64,000 nt of DNA from positions 372,001 to 436,000 of the forward strand of contig JAGFMI010000021.1 in NCBI GenBank assembly GCA_021030905.1, in the 5' to 3' direction. The position numbers were made by a program, and so were the translations under genes. Positions 1-11,949 of this stretch are shown here, piece after piece. The stretch's first letter is position 1. Each line of letters begins with the position of its first letter. The stretch comes from Pyrenula massariospora (Eukaryota; Ascomycota; Eurotiomycetes; Pyrenulales; Pyrenulaceae). Below the pieces are notes generated by a model that saw only the letters and a list, made by a program, of their open reading frames with translations, had not been told where the DNA came from and did no database searches.

Positions 1-1113
1 AAGAGACACGTAAAAAAGAGGAGGAAAGACGGAAAGCCGAAGAATTAAAGAAGAAACGAGAAGACTTGGAGAAGTTGAGACAACAACAGCGAGAAAAGGA
101 AGCCAGAGAACGAGAAGCCCGTGAAAGAAAAGAGAAACTAGAAAAAGAAAAAGCCGCTGCCGCTGCAGCTGCGGCATCAGCCAAATCTGAACCTCCAAAG
201 ACCCCATCACCTCGAAAACCTCCAAATCCCACCGCCAAAACCGAAACCGACGACGATGCCTACTCCTTCCGCCCCTACGATCGCCCTAAACGCCCCACTC
301 ACAAAGCAAACTCCTCCGCCTCATTCTTTTCCGCCTCGGAATCTTCCTACGCACCCTCTGCTACCACCGCCCGCACCACCCCTCCCCCATCCCAACGCGG
401 TCCGTACCACACCAAAGACCCAGACAAGATCATCATCAAAGGCGTGTACTCCTTCAACAATGCTTTCATGCGCAAACCCATCGCCCAACTCATTTCCAAC
501 CAAGGCAACGTCACCGACGGACTCATCCTTCGCATCACGACAGAGGGTCTCTTCATCGACGACGACGTACGTGGTGTGCCCCAGCGCGAGTGGGACGTTA
601 AGGCTTGGACCATGAAACTTGCCGAGGTATGGTGTTATTTCCTATTCTCGTATTCGTCTTTGTGCCACTTCTGGATATGGTCCTGGTTCACGGGCAAATC
701 GAGCTTCCGGGCTCAGGAACCTCTCCGCTCTCCTTAGTAGCCATAATCATATCCCCAAACGCGTAGGAGTCGGTTTCCTCACCATCGATCTCCTCGCCAC
801 ATGCAAAGTTCCACTGCGCTCATCTCCCCCCTCCCCTTCCCCCAACAATCCCCAGAACCAAACCCAAACCCAAAAACTAACACCACACACACCAACACAG
901 TCCGCCGAAATCCCCCCCCACCAAGTCCTGCGCGCGCACCTGCGCGACCAGGAGGGCAAGAAGTTCGTCTTCGTGCTCGACCAGGCCGAGGGCTGGAAGG
1001 TCGCGGTTGGCCTGCAGCGGTTGCGGCGAGGGAGCCAGGTCAGGGCGCTGGCTGTCAGCGGCATGCCGATGAATGAGGGACGGGGGTTGCTCGAGGATTT
1101 GGGGTGGATATAA
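1..1113 (+). CDS. 3' part of a coiled-coil protein, probably a fungal J-domain (DnaJ-type) protein
   Basis: The start lies outside the window and the frame is open from base 1. The visible part begins with a K/E/R-rich coiled coil and an alanine run. A linker with the motif SFRPYDRPKRP follows, then a globular region (KGVYSFNNAF, TEGLFIDDDVRG, REWDVKAWTMK). A last block reads LRAHLRDQEGKKF and ends LLEDLGWI before the TAA at 1111-1113. The pattern recalls the C-terminal half of filamentous-fungal DnaJ-domain proteins, but the J domain is not visible, so this is an inference. The middle is unresolved. A donor GTATGG at 627 with an acceptor at 900 (phase 0, ACTAAC at 876-881) gives a clean 274-nt intron. 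The downstream frame is also open back through about 703-900 (SGLRNLSALL), so a shorter intron with more coding sequence is equally possible. Confidence 0.6.
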
Positions 1114-2111
1114 GGTAGGTAGGGCGGTAAAGAAGGTGTGGGGGACGGAGGAGGGGGGAGGGGAGGGGGGGAAGGAATGTAAGGGTTGTCGTGTTGATGC
1201 AGCTAAAAGCGGAGGAATGTGCAAAAGGGCTCGGGCTGGGAAACGCGCACGTGTGCATACAGGTTGTTTTATTTCATTCTCGTTTTCCGAAAATGCAATG
1301 CAGTGCAATGGGATGCATGAAGCGAGGGAGTTACACACACTACGCAGTCTCACATTACATCATATCACAATTGTTGGCTGGTCGTTGACGCTCTTTTCCA
1401 TACCCACCTTTTCTGTATCTATGTCTCGGAGTTTCAATCCGACAAAATCAGACCAATTCAAAAGAATTCTCTCGTACCTATGTGTATACTTACTATATCT
1501 GGATGGGGAACTATGGTGTGTTGGTCGTGTGAGAAGATGGGAATTTTACGTTTTGGGTTGGGGGTCTGTGGACGAGCGAGCTGGATAGCTAGGTTGGATT
1601 ATGGAGGGGACGGATGAATGGACGCGGCGAAGGAAGATTGTAATTTTATGTTTCGGGTTCTGTGGGCGAGCTAGCTGGCTAGCTGGGTGGGTGGAAGGAC
1701 GTGTGTACGTGAGTACGTGAGGGCCGCTGGGGGATGATCTGTGTTGAGATTTATGATCTAGAGTGTATGGGGGATTGGAATTTTCACGGGTTGGGGTTGT
1801 ATGGAAAGGTAAGCTGGCTGGCTAGCTTGATGGCTGTGTTATGGGTGGATGGATAAATGTACGTGAGGGCCGCTGAGGGATGATCTGCGTCAAAATTTCG
1901 CGATGCGGAGCGTGCAGGGCAGGGAGATTGCAATTTTCACTTGATTTTTGTAGAGGCGGTATTGAAGCGTAGAGTAGAGCTGTCAGGTATGTCTTCGGGT
2001 AATCCACAGCGCTGTTTCCCTAGCTTTTTGATGCATGGCGGCCGCTACTTCCTTCCTTTCTTCCTTCTTTTTCCACTATCTTTCCCATTGCCCTTACCAC
2101 GGGAGGCTCTT
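1114..2111. repeat. Intergenic region with diverged tandem repeat units
   Basis: No gene is seen. About 1540-1940 contains degenerate direct repeats. A tract of about 75 nt beginning ACGTGAGGGCCGCTG occurs at 1717 and again at 1861. The motif GNAATTTTNNG recurs at about 1541, 1640, 1777 and 1930. GCTAGCTGG-like runs lie between the copies. Spacing between units is roughly 100-150 nt. The repeats are too diverged for an exact unit to be given. Confidence 0.5.
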
Positions 2112-3219
2112 TCAATAGCCACTCAAGGATTTGCAGCTGTGGGCGCCGGAAGAGCAATTACGACATTCCTTTATGAGATACTTAGATGTACCATGCCAGA
2201 AATTGTAGTCGCTGCGAACTTGCTTTCCTTTGACGAATCGGGGGAGACTATGGAACAAATGGTACATGACGTAGTCTTTGTAGAACAGGCTATCAACATT
2301 GAGGTTGTGTTCCTCGGCCTCGTGGGTGTTAATGGCGCCGACTAACTTCAATGTGAAAGGCTGTTCATATCGTAGATTAGCGAGATTGGTCCTTAGATTG
2401 GGGTAAATAAAGCTGCAAACCACTTACAGGCACCGAGGGGTTGTTGTGAACGATGCTTATGCTAATGGCCATAGGACGATGTTGGCCCCACCAATAGCCA
2501 CGACTTCCGCAGTCACACATGTGATTAAGTGGCAAGATTTGAGTTTCTTCGACCTCCAGAGCGGAGATGGCCGTATCGTGCGTAGGTCGTCCGGTAGCTC
2601 TGTCAAGATCGGCGGAGAGCCGAGAAAACAACTCTCTCCAGAGCCCCGATTGTGAGATCTGCGCGCTAATCTCAAGATACCGGGTGTACATCAGCATCTC
2701 CCCGGCGAGATGCAGGAACTTTTGCAAATTTGTCGGACGAGTCACGCCTTCCACGACTCTGTTGCGACGGAGGCGAAAATTGAAAGGAGTTGTTCTGTAA
2801 AAGGCCAACGCGACCTCCATCGAAAATTGCCTGCCAACCACTAATGCTTTCGGGCAATGCATGAGGCTGCTCCATTTTCTCCTATCGCAAGCGTCTTCAA
2901 TGCCGTAATCTTCGACGACCTCTTCGAAAATCCGAGAACGAAGCTCGGCCGGAAGAATTCGGAGGAACGTCTTATTGGTGGCCGTCAATACCTGATCCTT
3001 AGAGGTCAATAGATCTGAGAGAGAGTTGGCTGATTCTGGGATTTTCGCGGCTAAGTCTTGAATCTGCCGCTGGAGCATTTGAAATGCACTGCCTTGCTCG
3101 GATAAAGCTCTGTGAAAGCCTTGAATCGTGTCATTCTGTTCGGAAATCTTGCTCTGCAGGCTCAGGATGATGTCGCCGAGCTGAGCAGCCGTCGCGTCCC
3201 CTTTGGTTGCGGATGCCAT
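2112..3219 (-). CDS. LPxELR-family protein (F-box/2EXR-like), member 1
   Basis: Two exons, 3219-2428 and 2360-2112, are joined by a 67-nt intron (donor GTAAGT, branch GCTAAT, acceptor ACAG, phase 0) to give 346 residues. The start chosen is MASATKGD at 3219. A methionine 35 codons upstream is possible, but it would add a hydrophobic leader that the paralogs lack. The order is a short coiled coil, then the motif LRILPAELRSRIFEEV, then RQFSMEVALAFYRTTPFNF, then LQKFLHLAGEMLMYTRYLEI. The second exon opens with PFTLKLVGAI. The same layout, including an intron directly before a Pro-Phe pair, is seen at 9030-10107, 10878-11949 and 29712-30643. The LPxELR core resembles F-box/2EXR-like fungal proteins. 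No function is known, and a ubiquitin-ligase adaptor role would be speculation. Confidence 0.75.
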
Positions 3220-4249
3220 GTCCAAGAAGTTGCTGTGGTAGCAGCGCGGAAGGACAAGTTGAAAAAGTTGCGTGAATGATTCTAGTGTATAGAGAATGAG
3301 GTGAACGACAGCTGGAGGTGTCATTCATTTTGAAGGTAGTGAAGAGAATGACTTGGTAAGGTAATGCCAACCGATCTGTGTAGGCAACAATAGATCGGCT
3401 ACTCAAAGTGAATGTTCAAGCTGCGATACGTCTCACATGTCAGACCGGTCGACACTTGACAAACACATACAGGAGGACCGCCCGTCACAAGATCGCATGA
3501 GACTGAAGTGAGAGAAATTAAAGAAGAAGAGTGAAAGTAATGAGAGACACTATCTGCCGGGTTTGTCAATAGATGTGTCTAGATTGTCTAGACTTGGTGT
3601 TGTCTCGGGTCAATCGCTTCTGCAGAGAACCTGCAATGTGAGCATTGCTCTTGATCGAACTCGGAGTAAAAGTGAAGTAGTCGTATGGCGGTCAGCCAGA
3701 AGCTACCTAGACAGCAGTATGTCGCAGTGATAATAGTAGCGAGTTGCTGCACCGTTAGCCAAAGAAAGAAAGACTGAGCATACGCCAGCTGTTGTTAAGC
3801 ACTTTACTTCATAGGTAGATCGCTCAAGCCCGATTCATTCAACAGCGTCTTCGCACATGTATTGAAATTTTCAAGACAAGTAACACAAGCAGATCGATGT
3901 TGTCCATCAATACGAGCTTTCGATCGTCCAAATAGCATGAAGTTTCAGCCATAAGCGGTGTTGATAATATTTCTGTCCCGCAAAATAGGGTTTGCCCGCT
4001 CCTGCTATTCAAGCCGACTCTTCAGAACCATCACACTCACATCCAGAGACGTGAAGTCATCGCGAGATGTCAGATGGCGTAGACACTCCAAACTAGATCG
4101 TCAAATCTCCACCTCATTGCTTTGACCTTTTCGAAACAATGATACCGCTCGGCCCCTCTTAACAAGCAGGTACGCACGAACATGTCGTTCCTTTCTGGAA
4201 ACCGTTTTGCAAATGTGTGGTGGGGGCCAAATCCTGGACTCAACAACCC
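3220..4249. other. Intergenic, no gene seen
   Basis: This stretch lies upstream of the minus-strand member 1. It has no open frame with coding character, and no repeat or RNA gene was recognised. Confidence 0.5.
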
Positions 4250-4621
4250 TGACAGTTACTGCGCATCGGTGTGGGGTCTATGTTGCACGTATCTTCGTAT
4301 CTGCAGGCCAAAAAGTCGATGGGTTTCATCCTCCCGTCGCGCATTCTCTATAAGCGGAAGGAGATCGGGATCCGTGAAAACATCTAATTGCTCAAGATTA
4401 TGGTAATCTTGTGCTTCGGAAAGATTATTACGAAACACCTGTGCTATATTCGGATATCTGATCAGGTACTAAAGCGGCCCCCTTAGCTCCCGGATCTAAA
4501 GCCGGAATAGCTTGGAAATGTATCAGGCTAACGCAAGTCGTACATTCGCAAGCGTAGCGAGAATAGGGAGCGGAAATGTTTAGGGTGAGATTCATATATA
4601 GATGCCGTAGTAGATTCAAGC
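4250..4621 (-). pseudogene. Possible degenerate coding fragment
   Basis: The minus strand reads as protein-like sequence in two overlapping frames. One frame ends in the neighbourhood of 4430. The other continues with motifs such as HNLEQLDVFTDPDLLPLIEN and LFGLQIRRYVQHRP to a stop near 4256. The two frames would need a shift near 4430-4460 to join. I do not recognise the family. It could be a relic of a lost gene or a chance open frame. Confidence 0.25.
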
Positions 4622-4809
4622 CGCCGGCCTTTTTGTCAACACTGTTGATGTCGATGCCGTAACATTACCTGCCAGGAGATATTTCATTTGCCTTTGGCAA
4701 TTCTCGGGGTTCACCAAGATGTGTCTGGCTCTGAAAGGTCCGACAGGCGCTTCGCTATAATCGCCGGTGATAGTAGTTTAAAGAGTTAGAAGTACAGGGG
4801 TCGTTTGCT

Positions 4810-6076
4810 TCATCCCGGCGCTACCTTTTCAACCTCTCTTCTTCGAGCCTCCGGGTCATTGCCTCTTTCTAATGCCTTCTCTTCTGCCTTGCGTAACCAA
4901 TCCCGACCGTCCGAAATTTGCTTCTGTAATTTTTCAATGTTTATACCGTTATTCATACCCGTGTAGGTTTCGTCAGAAACGAGATTGGCATGGTCATCAG
5001 CCTTTGCCTGTAAGACTATATCCTGTAGCTTCTTGACTTCTTCCTTCTTGTTCCGATATATGTTGTACTCCTCCTCCCCACCAAAGCAGATCCCAAACCC
5101 ATCGCAATAGCAAAAACTTTCTGTTGGGCAATGTTCAGTAGCTCCCACCAAGATGAATTGCCAAAGGTACTCCCAGACACGACCGCTCAGGTCATCAGCG
5201 TATCCAGTGTTGATAAGCCACTCTCGAAAGTGGATATATTGTTCTCGTGGAACCGAGCGCACTCGCTCTTTAGACGCAGCAAATTGGCCACAGCAGGGTT
5301 GAGCTAACGAAGTCGGAATGGGTATGTTGCCAAAAAGCTGCGTCCAAACAGCGGCAATGACAGGCTCTTCTGGATGATCTTTATTGCGGTGTGGTTTGCT
5401 TGGATTGATTTTAGGGGAGACACAGCCTGGATCATGATGGCAACGGAGGTTCTACACAAATTAATCAGTGGCTGTGTACACCGATATCGCTGTAGGGAAC
5501 TTTCTTACCATGTAACCCTCTCGAGTAACCTTGTCGAGATTTAAGCGATCTATCATGCTGACGGCGTCCGTGTCGAGTAGCTCATTATTATGCCATGCAT
5601 GTTGATGAGAATGCATAAATAGTGTAATGTCGCCCAGATTATCATAGTTGTCGATGATGTATGTCAAGTACACCATTGCCTCGTTGCCTTTATTTGCCGG
5701 AACGGTCAGATTGGCAGACGGGTCGTCAACAGTGTATTTCACTACTGTCAGCTCGTTGTGAATGAGCAGCTTCTGAGTCCACCGAGTATCTTCTCGCATC
5801 GTCCTTGCAATAACAAGGGTGCGTGTGTACTTCTCCCCAGCCGGTTTGGGGGTTCCAGGCGTATAAGTGGGTACAATGAATGAGAATTTCGGCTAGCATC
5901 ACCTGTCAGTGTTTAAAGGCAGGAATTGATTGAAATGGAATACCTACTTTTGTTTCGTCCTGAACATTCTGGCTTGGCTGCTGTTGCTGGGTGGTTCGGA
6001 AAAAGAGTACAGCCAGAGAGAAAGCGAATGAAGCGATGAGTAGCAGACGTAATCGAGCTCTCAACCGTGAAGGCAT
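4810..6076 (-). CDS. DUF3431 family protein, signal-anchored
   Basis: Three exons, 6076-5948, 5892-5509 and 5451-4810, are separated by 55-nt and 57-nt phase-0 introns (donors GTAGGT and GTAAGA) and give 384 residues. The start ATG at 6076 is the first after an in-frame stop. Residues about 8-30 (LRLLLIASFAFSLAVLFF) form one membrane anchor, so the rest probably faces the secretory lumen or cell exterior. Hallmarks of the fungal DUF3431 family follow: YTRTLVIARTM, NKGNEAMVYLTYIIDNYD, LFMHSHQHAWHN, REGYMNLRC across the second intron, PCCGQFAASKERVR and GRVWEYLWQFI. The end is charged and helical (EAEARRREVEK-like). The family's biochemical activity is not established to my knowledge. The gene appears intact. 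Confidence 0.88.
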
Positions 6077-7053
6077 CCCCCTCCCGCTCCCGTCCAAAGC
6101 GTGTCAGAAACGGAAAATGCGAGATGGCGGCACATTTTGACTACGCAGGAGCTGGATCAAATTGCAGGCATTGTAGGCATTGTGGCACAGTTGCGGATCT
6201 TTCCATCAGCTCCACAATAGCCGCGAATCTGAGGGTCGCAATCTTATGCCGCAAACAGGTAGCTTATCGGAAGATCTGCAGGTAGGGAGGCTCTCGTAAA
6301 AACCCAAAGTCCACGTGGGTGTTGGTTTCGGGTTTCTTCTGTCGTCATGTTTGGGAAGAGGGCCGTGAGGGCCAAATCCTTGCAAGGGTAGATCTGTCAG
6401 GAATGCCGAGGCTGCAAGATCCATTAGCAGTCGGCATTGGCCGTTGGAGTGACCCCCAAAGCTTATGCAGTTGTTGCTAGTTGCAGACAGATTGTTGAGT
6501 TACATGGGAGGTATTATTATGGTGGGAAGGAAGATGTTCGCGGTGGATCCTGGACGACGTTGAGGACGGAGCCGTCAAGGAAACCGAGGCATCTGGAAGG
6601 CCCCCCGTCAACTGGCCCTGCTAAGGAGTCTTGCCGTTGAACCTGCTCTCAGCGACACTACTCTCATTTGAAGAGAAATCTTTACGTGTTACACTTGTCA
6701 CAAATCTTAGGAGCTGAAATCATTATTTTCTAGGAGCTACCGTAACGGCTGACGAAATTGAAACTTGATGATCTCTGCTTTGAAGTGTTCTTCGAGGATA
6801 TTTCGATCAAAGAATTCAAATGTAGTCTCTCGCAAGTTAAGTTCCTAACACAGCATTATGAACTGAGCTGCGGCGACACGCCATCTTTTCACAGCTTCAG
6901 TGCGGATGCGGTCAACGCGTTATGTGAGGACGAGCGAGGCTAACCCTCTTCATTCTCGGCGTGCCTTTGCGAGGGAAGGACGGATCCTTAGCTTTTTGTG
7001 ATGAGACTGGGCCCCCTTCGGAGAACCACAATTCCCACCATAAGCTCCGGGCT
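6077..7053. other. Intergenic, no gene seen
   Basis: About 1 kb between two minus-strand genes. Only short open frames without recognisable motifs are present, and no repeat was found. Confidence 0.5.
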
Positions 7054-8183
7054 TTAAGTCAGATCTACCATCTCGATCTCTCGTCTCTCAATTGGCTTCC
7101 TAGAACGAGCAGAAACAAAGGAGACATCGTCGTCTGAGTCTGCAAGCCTCTCGCGCTTGACCCCTGGGCGTCGCTCTTCTATCGTCCCGCTGCGCTCTCG
7201 CTTGAGCGACTCTGCACGCCGATCTGCAGCCTACATAATGTCAGCCCAATTCTCAGGAGTAGAGGAATATGAACACGGTAGAAAATGCGGGTTGGCAGTG
7301 AGCGCGGAGAGTCAACCGAATATTGCAAAGACAAATACTACTTACCCGATGACGACGAAGTAGCTCGCGGAGCTCCTCAGAGGACAAGTCTTCTTCAGGA
7401 CGCTGTTCTAGAGGGATCGGGGATGGAGACCGTGGAATGATGAGCAGAGCCCGAAGATCCTTTCGACTGCGGTATTTGAAGGTAAAAGTTGCTAACGGCT
7501 CTCGGTCATAATCTCTTGCTGAGAAAAGTCGTATGGGGGGGATCGGAACACCATTCGCTAGACTAGAGTGTTGAGTTAGTTTTCGCCATCTGCCAAAGGA
7601 ACTCAAGCGTGAGGCTTTACTTTGTCTTCAACGACACCGCTCGGCCTTTGAGCGCCTTTTCTGGGATTTCGTCCTGACTAGCTGCATCTTCCATGTGTGT
7701 CTCCGCCGGATATGAAGGGCTGTCTTCTGCAATTCTCCGAAGGACGCTGACTTCAACTGTGCCAAGATCTTTGTAGAGAGCGTTCACTTGAGCCGCGTTG
7801 TTAGCACTGCCATGCTCTATTGAACGAGTCACCACATCCCCGAAGCGAAGCTCAAACTCTTTCCAAGAGCCGTCCTTTCCGACCTGAATTTTTTGCACCA
7901 ACAAGCGAGTTCCGGCGAATCTTTCGTGGCCTCTCTCGAACAACGCCGCGTTCTTTATTAGCTTCCCATCGCAGGAAATACGGCAACTGAGGTAGTTTGC
8001 AGCACCAAACTGTAAGCCGTCTAATTGTCTAATTTCGATGGCAAAGCGCGATCCGGAGACAACCTCGACGAACTTTGATGTGGTGTTAGGGGGCCCGCTC
8101 GCTTCGGCTTCGTCGTCGTTATACTCTGGCAGTACCTGGCCATTTACCAGGAGGCTCGCCTCGACATGATTGAGGATCACCAT
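7054..8183 (-). CDS. DUF7918 domain protein
   Basis: Three exons, 8183-7621, 7562-7346 and 7230-7054, are joined by 58-nt (GTAAAG, ACTAAC branch) and 115-nt (GTAAGT) introns and encode 318 residues. The start MVILNHVEASLLVNG gives the usual N-terminal strand of the family. Family features follow in order: LPEYNDDEAE, FVEVVSGSRFAIEI, YLSCRISCDGKLI, a later KALKGRAVS, then after the first intron TFTFKYRSRKDLRALLIIPR and PLEQRPEEDL. The third exon is basic, with KRERSG, then DSDDDVSFVSARS and a terminal EMVDLT. Fungal DUF7918 proteins often end in this acidic or SUMO-interacting-like V/I-DLT tail. Their function is unknown, and a nuclear location is only an inference from the basic and acidic tail. 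The gene appears intact. Confidence 0.82.
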
Positions 8184-9029
8184 GTTGCAATTTCAAATGT
8201 GGTTCGTTTAATTGGTTCCCTAAATAAGAGAGTCGGTGTTCTAAGCCGGTGGTTTGGGGTAGGATCAAAGTTGTAGAGGAACACAGAATTTAAGGTTGTT
8301 CAGTAGTTAGATAGTGGAGGCCGTCCAGGCCTTTTCAAGTGAGCCGTAGCGATGTGTGACGAGAAGAAAGGTGAGGCTCTTTCCTCTCGGTATCACCCTC
8401 GTTGCAGCAAAATAAGCGCACGATAAATCGCCTCCTAGGCTTCTTGAAGTACAGGTGATGGATGGCAGTTTGCGAGAAGTACGTCGCGCTCGTTTCTTGG
8501 CGCAGATACACTCAAGTAGACCATAACAATCCGATCGAAGGCTGAACAAGCATGAAAACGCGTATTTCGCCTCTAATACCAATTGATGAGAAACTTCTCG
8601 GGCGAACGCAGCCTCTCGAGGTGGTCTGTGCCGTCCTTAAGGCAGAAACATGGGCCATAAGCCGTCGCCCAATCAGAGACGATTTCGGCCGCGCGATCCA
8701 GAGGCGCGGCAACCCGCCCGACATCATCTACACGACAATAGTCGGGTTGGGTGTTATGACTCCGACTCCGTCGATATATTCATGTCACAGTGCGCGCTTA
8801 ACAAGTGCTCCTTTTTGAATCTAACCCTGTTGTTTTCGACGGAGTACCGCATTGACATCAGGTAGACGCCTGTGGTATGCGCGTATGCGTGATGTGGCAC
8901 GTGTTTCGTTGATAGCCCTTCCTCATAATCTTTTCCTGTTCGCATGGGTTCTCGAATTATCTAGAAACTCGGTTTATTGGGTTGAATTCCACTTCTTTCC
9001 GTTTTGTATTTGCTCCCAGTCGGTTTCCC
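8184..9029. other. Divergent intergenic spacer
   Basis: This spacer lies between the minus-strand DUF7918 gene and the plus-strand LPxELR member 2, so it should hold both promoters. No distinct motif, repeat or coding sequence was recognised. Confidence 0.45.
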
Positions 9030-10107
9030 ATGGCTCTCGCAAGGGCCCTCGCAAGAGTCCGCGCAATGGCCCAGACGAAGGATGATTCGTACAGGCCCGA
9101 TTTTTTGAGTCCAGACGTGACCCAACTTCATACCGACTCTGCAGATGCCATCAAAGATCCTGGAGCTGTTCGAGCAGCGAGCAAGGTTAATTTCATGACA
9201 AGTCTCCCCTACGAGCTTCGGCAAATGGTGTTCCAAGAAGCAGCGAAATCCATGACCAGTATTCAGGGTTCCTCGGTTGTGAACACTCTGAAGTGGTGTC
9301 AAACATTTCATTGCCATCATGATATGCTTGTTTCGAAACAATATGCCAAAGAGTTCGCACTCGCATATCTCATAGTGAAGCAGCCCTTCGCGTTCGACTA
9401 TTTCGACATCAGTCAATTCTTCGAGAATATTGGACAGAAAACCCTTGAGAATTTAAAACCTTTGCACTTTAAGGCAGAATTCTGCCGTGATTATACCTGG
9501 CGTGTGTCCTGGCCACGGCTTCTTGAAGCTCTCAACTCCGTCAGCACCATGCCGGTGTCACGTGTTAGCGTGGAAAAATCTGATATCGAAGTGGTTGAAG
9601 CCTCTGTAAGCGAGCTTGAGAAAAGCCCTTGTGGATTGTTCGTTACGGTCAGAATAGACGTCGAAATACTTGTTCATGTCAGCAATCCTACTATAATGGT
9701 TTGTGAAGCACTGCTCCCAGGATTGGCCCTGCTAACATTTTCACTGATAGCCCTTCATACTTTGTTTACATTTCCAACAATCATACAATATCGGTCATCG
9801 CAACGAGTACCTCATTTCTGGGCAATGTGACAAGGAAATAAAGGTAGCATCTGATCTTCGCGAATACCTCACCAACGAAAAGGCAGCTCAGATCATTGCC
9901 AAAGTCTTGCCGGTCTGTTTCAGTGGTGAGAAGCTCAGTCCGGTAGAATACAGTCCGTATGGAGACATAGCAGACCTCATTAGTCAATTGAACGCTTCAT
10001 CAGGACTTCTAGGTCTTGTAGCCAAAGATCATGGTCCAAATCGCGTCTCATTCAATACAAGTCCACGAAACAAAGTTCCTTCAGTCTTGCTACAAGAGGA
10101 GGAGTAA
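9030..10107 (+). CDS. LPxELR-family protein (F-box/2EXR-like), member 2
   Basis: Exons 9030-9698 and 9751-10107 are joined across a 52-nt phase-0 intron (donor GTTTGT, GCTAAC branch, acceptor GATAG) and give 341 residues. The start is MALARALARV; MAQTKDDS at 9066 is an alternative. The core motif is FMTSLPYELRQMVFQEA, followed by KQYAKEFALAYLIVKQPFAF, and the second exon opens PFILCLHF. Alignment by eye with members 1 and 3 is clear in the LPxELR block and at the intron. The 'L-x-FL..AG' block is poorly conserved and the C-terminal tail is longer (DLREYLTNEKAAQIIAKVL and beyond). It appears intact. Function is unknown. Confidence 0.75.
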
Positions 10108-10877
10108 GAGCGGTACTTAGTTATATTAGAGGAGCCTTCTCGCGTCAAGAAGACATCGAGATGACATTGTGATGGAGATTCAAGGTAGATACGCGACATG
10201 TGAGAGGTATTGGATGCTATCGCTTCAGCTAGTGAGAGCCTTGCATGGGACCATTTCAGTGTCAACATGGTAGTAACGAGATTTGAAGAGTCCAACAATG
10301 ATGTGTGCAACTCAACGATGGCTGATATGCTCTCAAGCTTACCATACTCGGCGTCAAATAAGATGAATGAACTCACTTCATACTGCTACACCTGGATGTC
10401 CGCACAGCTTTCTATTAGCTATCCTTGATTGCCTTCAGTTCAAACTGGTAAACGTTCAATTGTGCTTTTGCGAAATCCCTGGCTTAAATTCCCAGAAGTC
10501 ACTGTCTTACGTTGCCCGTTACCCGAAGCGCACGAAGCTTACTCATACTTCTATTTGGCTATCAAGGGACGCAAAAGATCCCTTTCGTTGTGTTACGTTT
10601 TCGCTATCAGCTCCTGGTCTTCCCTCTCTCGTCATTCTACCTTCACTCAGTTCATAATTTGCTATCCTTATCTATCATGTTCTCTACACACTTTTTTTTA
10701 ATAGGCTGGTCTATCCTTGCTGACGTAGGTCGACGTCCATCATCTTAGAAACTACTCCTGCTCACCTTACTCTAAGATCTACTCCACCTTTCATCACTAG
10801 ATCTCCTATTCCATCTCAGGACGGTTGATTTCTTGCTTTGAAACTCTCCATATTCCTATCGCATTCCTACATCAATC
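10108..10877. other. Intergenic, no gene seen
   Basis: This lies between two plus-strand paralogs. The last 200 nt are pyrimidine-rich, as is common upstream of fungal start codons. No repeat, RNA gene or coding block was recognised. Confidence 0.45.
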
Positions 10878-11949
10878 ATGATATCCAACAGTGAGTAAAT
10901 TATAGTAACATCCCATTTGCTCACTGCACCTAAAGACTTTACAGCAGGTTCCAGTCAACACAACGTTGGCCAAGGTTCCCTACCGAGTCTGACCCGACGA
11001 GCCGACATGCCGAGTGGCTTCGTCCAACCTTTCTTCCAGGAAACCCGTACTAACCGCGGCCATCACCGTATCTTCAGATCCTTAACCCACAACTCTCAGG
11101 AAACCACAACCTCAAGTTCACAACCCTCCCCTCCAGCCGCCCAGGTACCCTCCGCGCCTCGCATAAACTTCCTCCACACCCTCCCCTTCGAACTTCGCCA
11201 ACAAATCTTCCAAAACCTCGCCCAAGACTTATCCCTCTCCTCCGCCATCCAAAGCCCTAGCTGGAGCCCCCTCCTGCACATTACCTTACGCTTCGCCGTC
11301 AGCTGTCAGTTCTCTCGCGAGTTCGCTCTCGCGCTCTACGCCTCGCGCCCGATCCGATTTCGCCTCGTCCGCAACGGCGTCCTGAGCGACAGCACCAACG
11401 TCCCCGCACCTTTGCAGCGGTTCCTGCGCTTCGCCGCCGGGGACGTGCTGGCGCATACGCGGCGCCTCGAGATCTCGGTGCACATCGGGACGGCGGGGTA
11501 CTGGGGCGTGCTGTTCAAGCAGCTGTCGGCCGACCTGAACTGCGCGCTCAGTCTCGTCAGCCCGCCAACGCGCAGCAGCAGCCGCACAGGCTGGCTTCGG
11601 TGGAGGTTCTGGACGTGCGGGTGTGGGAGTTCACGGGGTTGGCGCGCCATCGCGCGGGCGATGAGGAGCTGACCAGCATCTGGAAGGACGATGTGAGGGT
11701 GGAGGTGCGGGGGAGGGTGAAGCATGGCAATCTGAATGTCCCTGTGAGTTTGACTCCGATGTTTCCTCTTACACACATCGGGGTGAATGTGCTGACTGAA
11801 AAATCAACCCTGCGCAGCCCTTCACTATGCTCCTCGTTAAACGCATACCGAAGAACGTCGCCGGACAGAAGAAGCTAGACCTCCACCAGAAGTTTGAGAA
11901 GGAGCGCGTTAAGAAGCAGATCGAGGGTTCTTTCCCCGTGCTCTTCTAG
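10878..11949 (+). pseudogene. LPxELR-family protein, member 3, with a frameshift
   Basis: Exon 1 (10878-10890, ATG plus ten bases) splices by GTGAGT to 10948. The coding sequence then runs with the family motifs FLHTLPFELRQQIFQNL, REFALALYASRPIRFRL, LQRFLRFAAGDVLAHTRRLEI and LFKQLSADLN. Just after that (about 11541) the frame that continues the homology is displaced: LASVEVLDVRVWEFTG and later KHGNLNVP are in another frame. Without the shift the first frame ends at 11670-11672. A phase-0 intron at 11744-11817 (GTGAGT, GCTGAC) precedes PFTMLLVKRIP and the TAG at 11947. No plausible intron of normal size repairs the shift. Either a 1-nt loss or 2-nt gain broke the gene, or the assembly has an error in a GC-rich tract. 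Confidence 0.65.
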
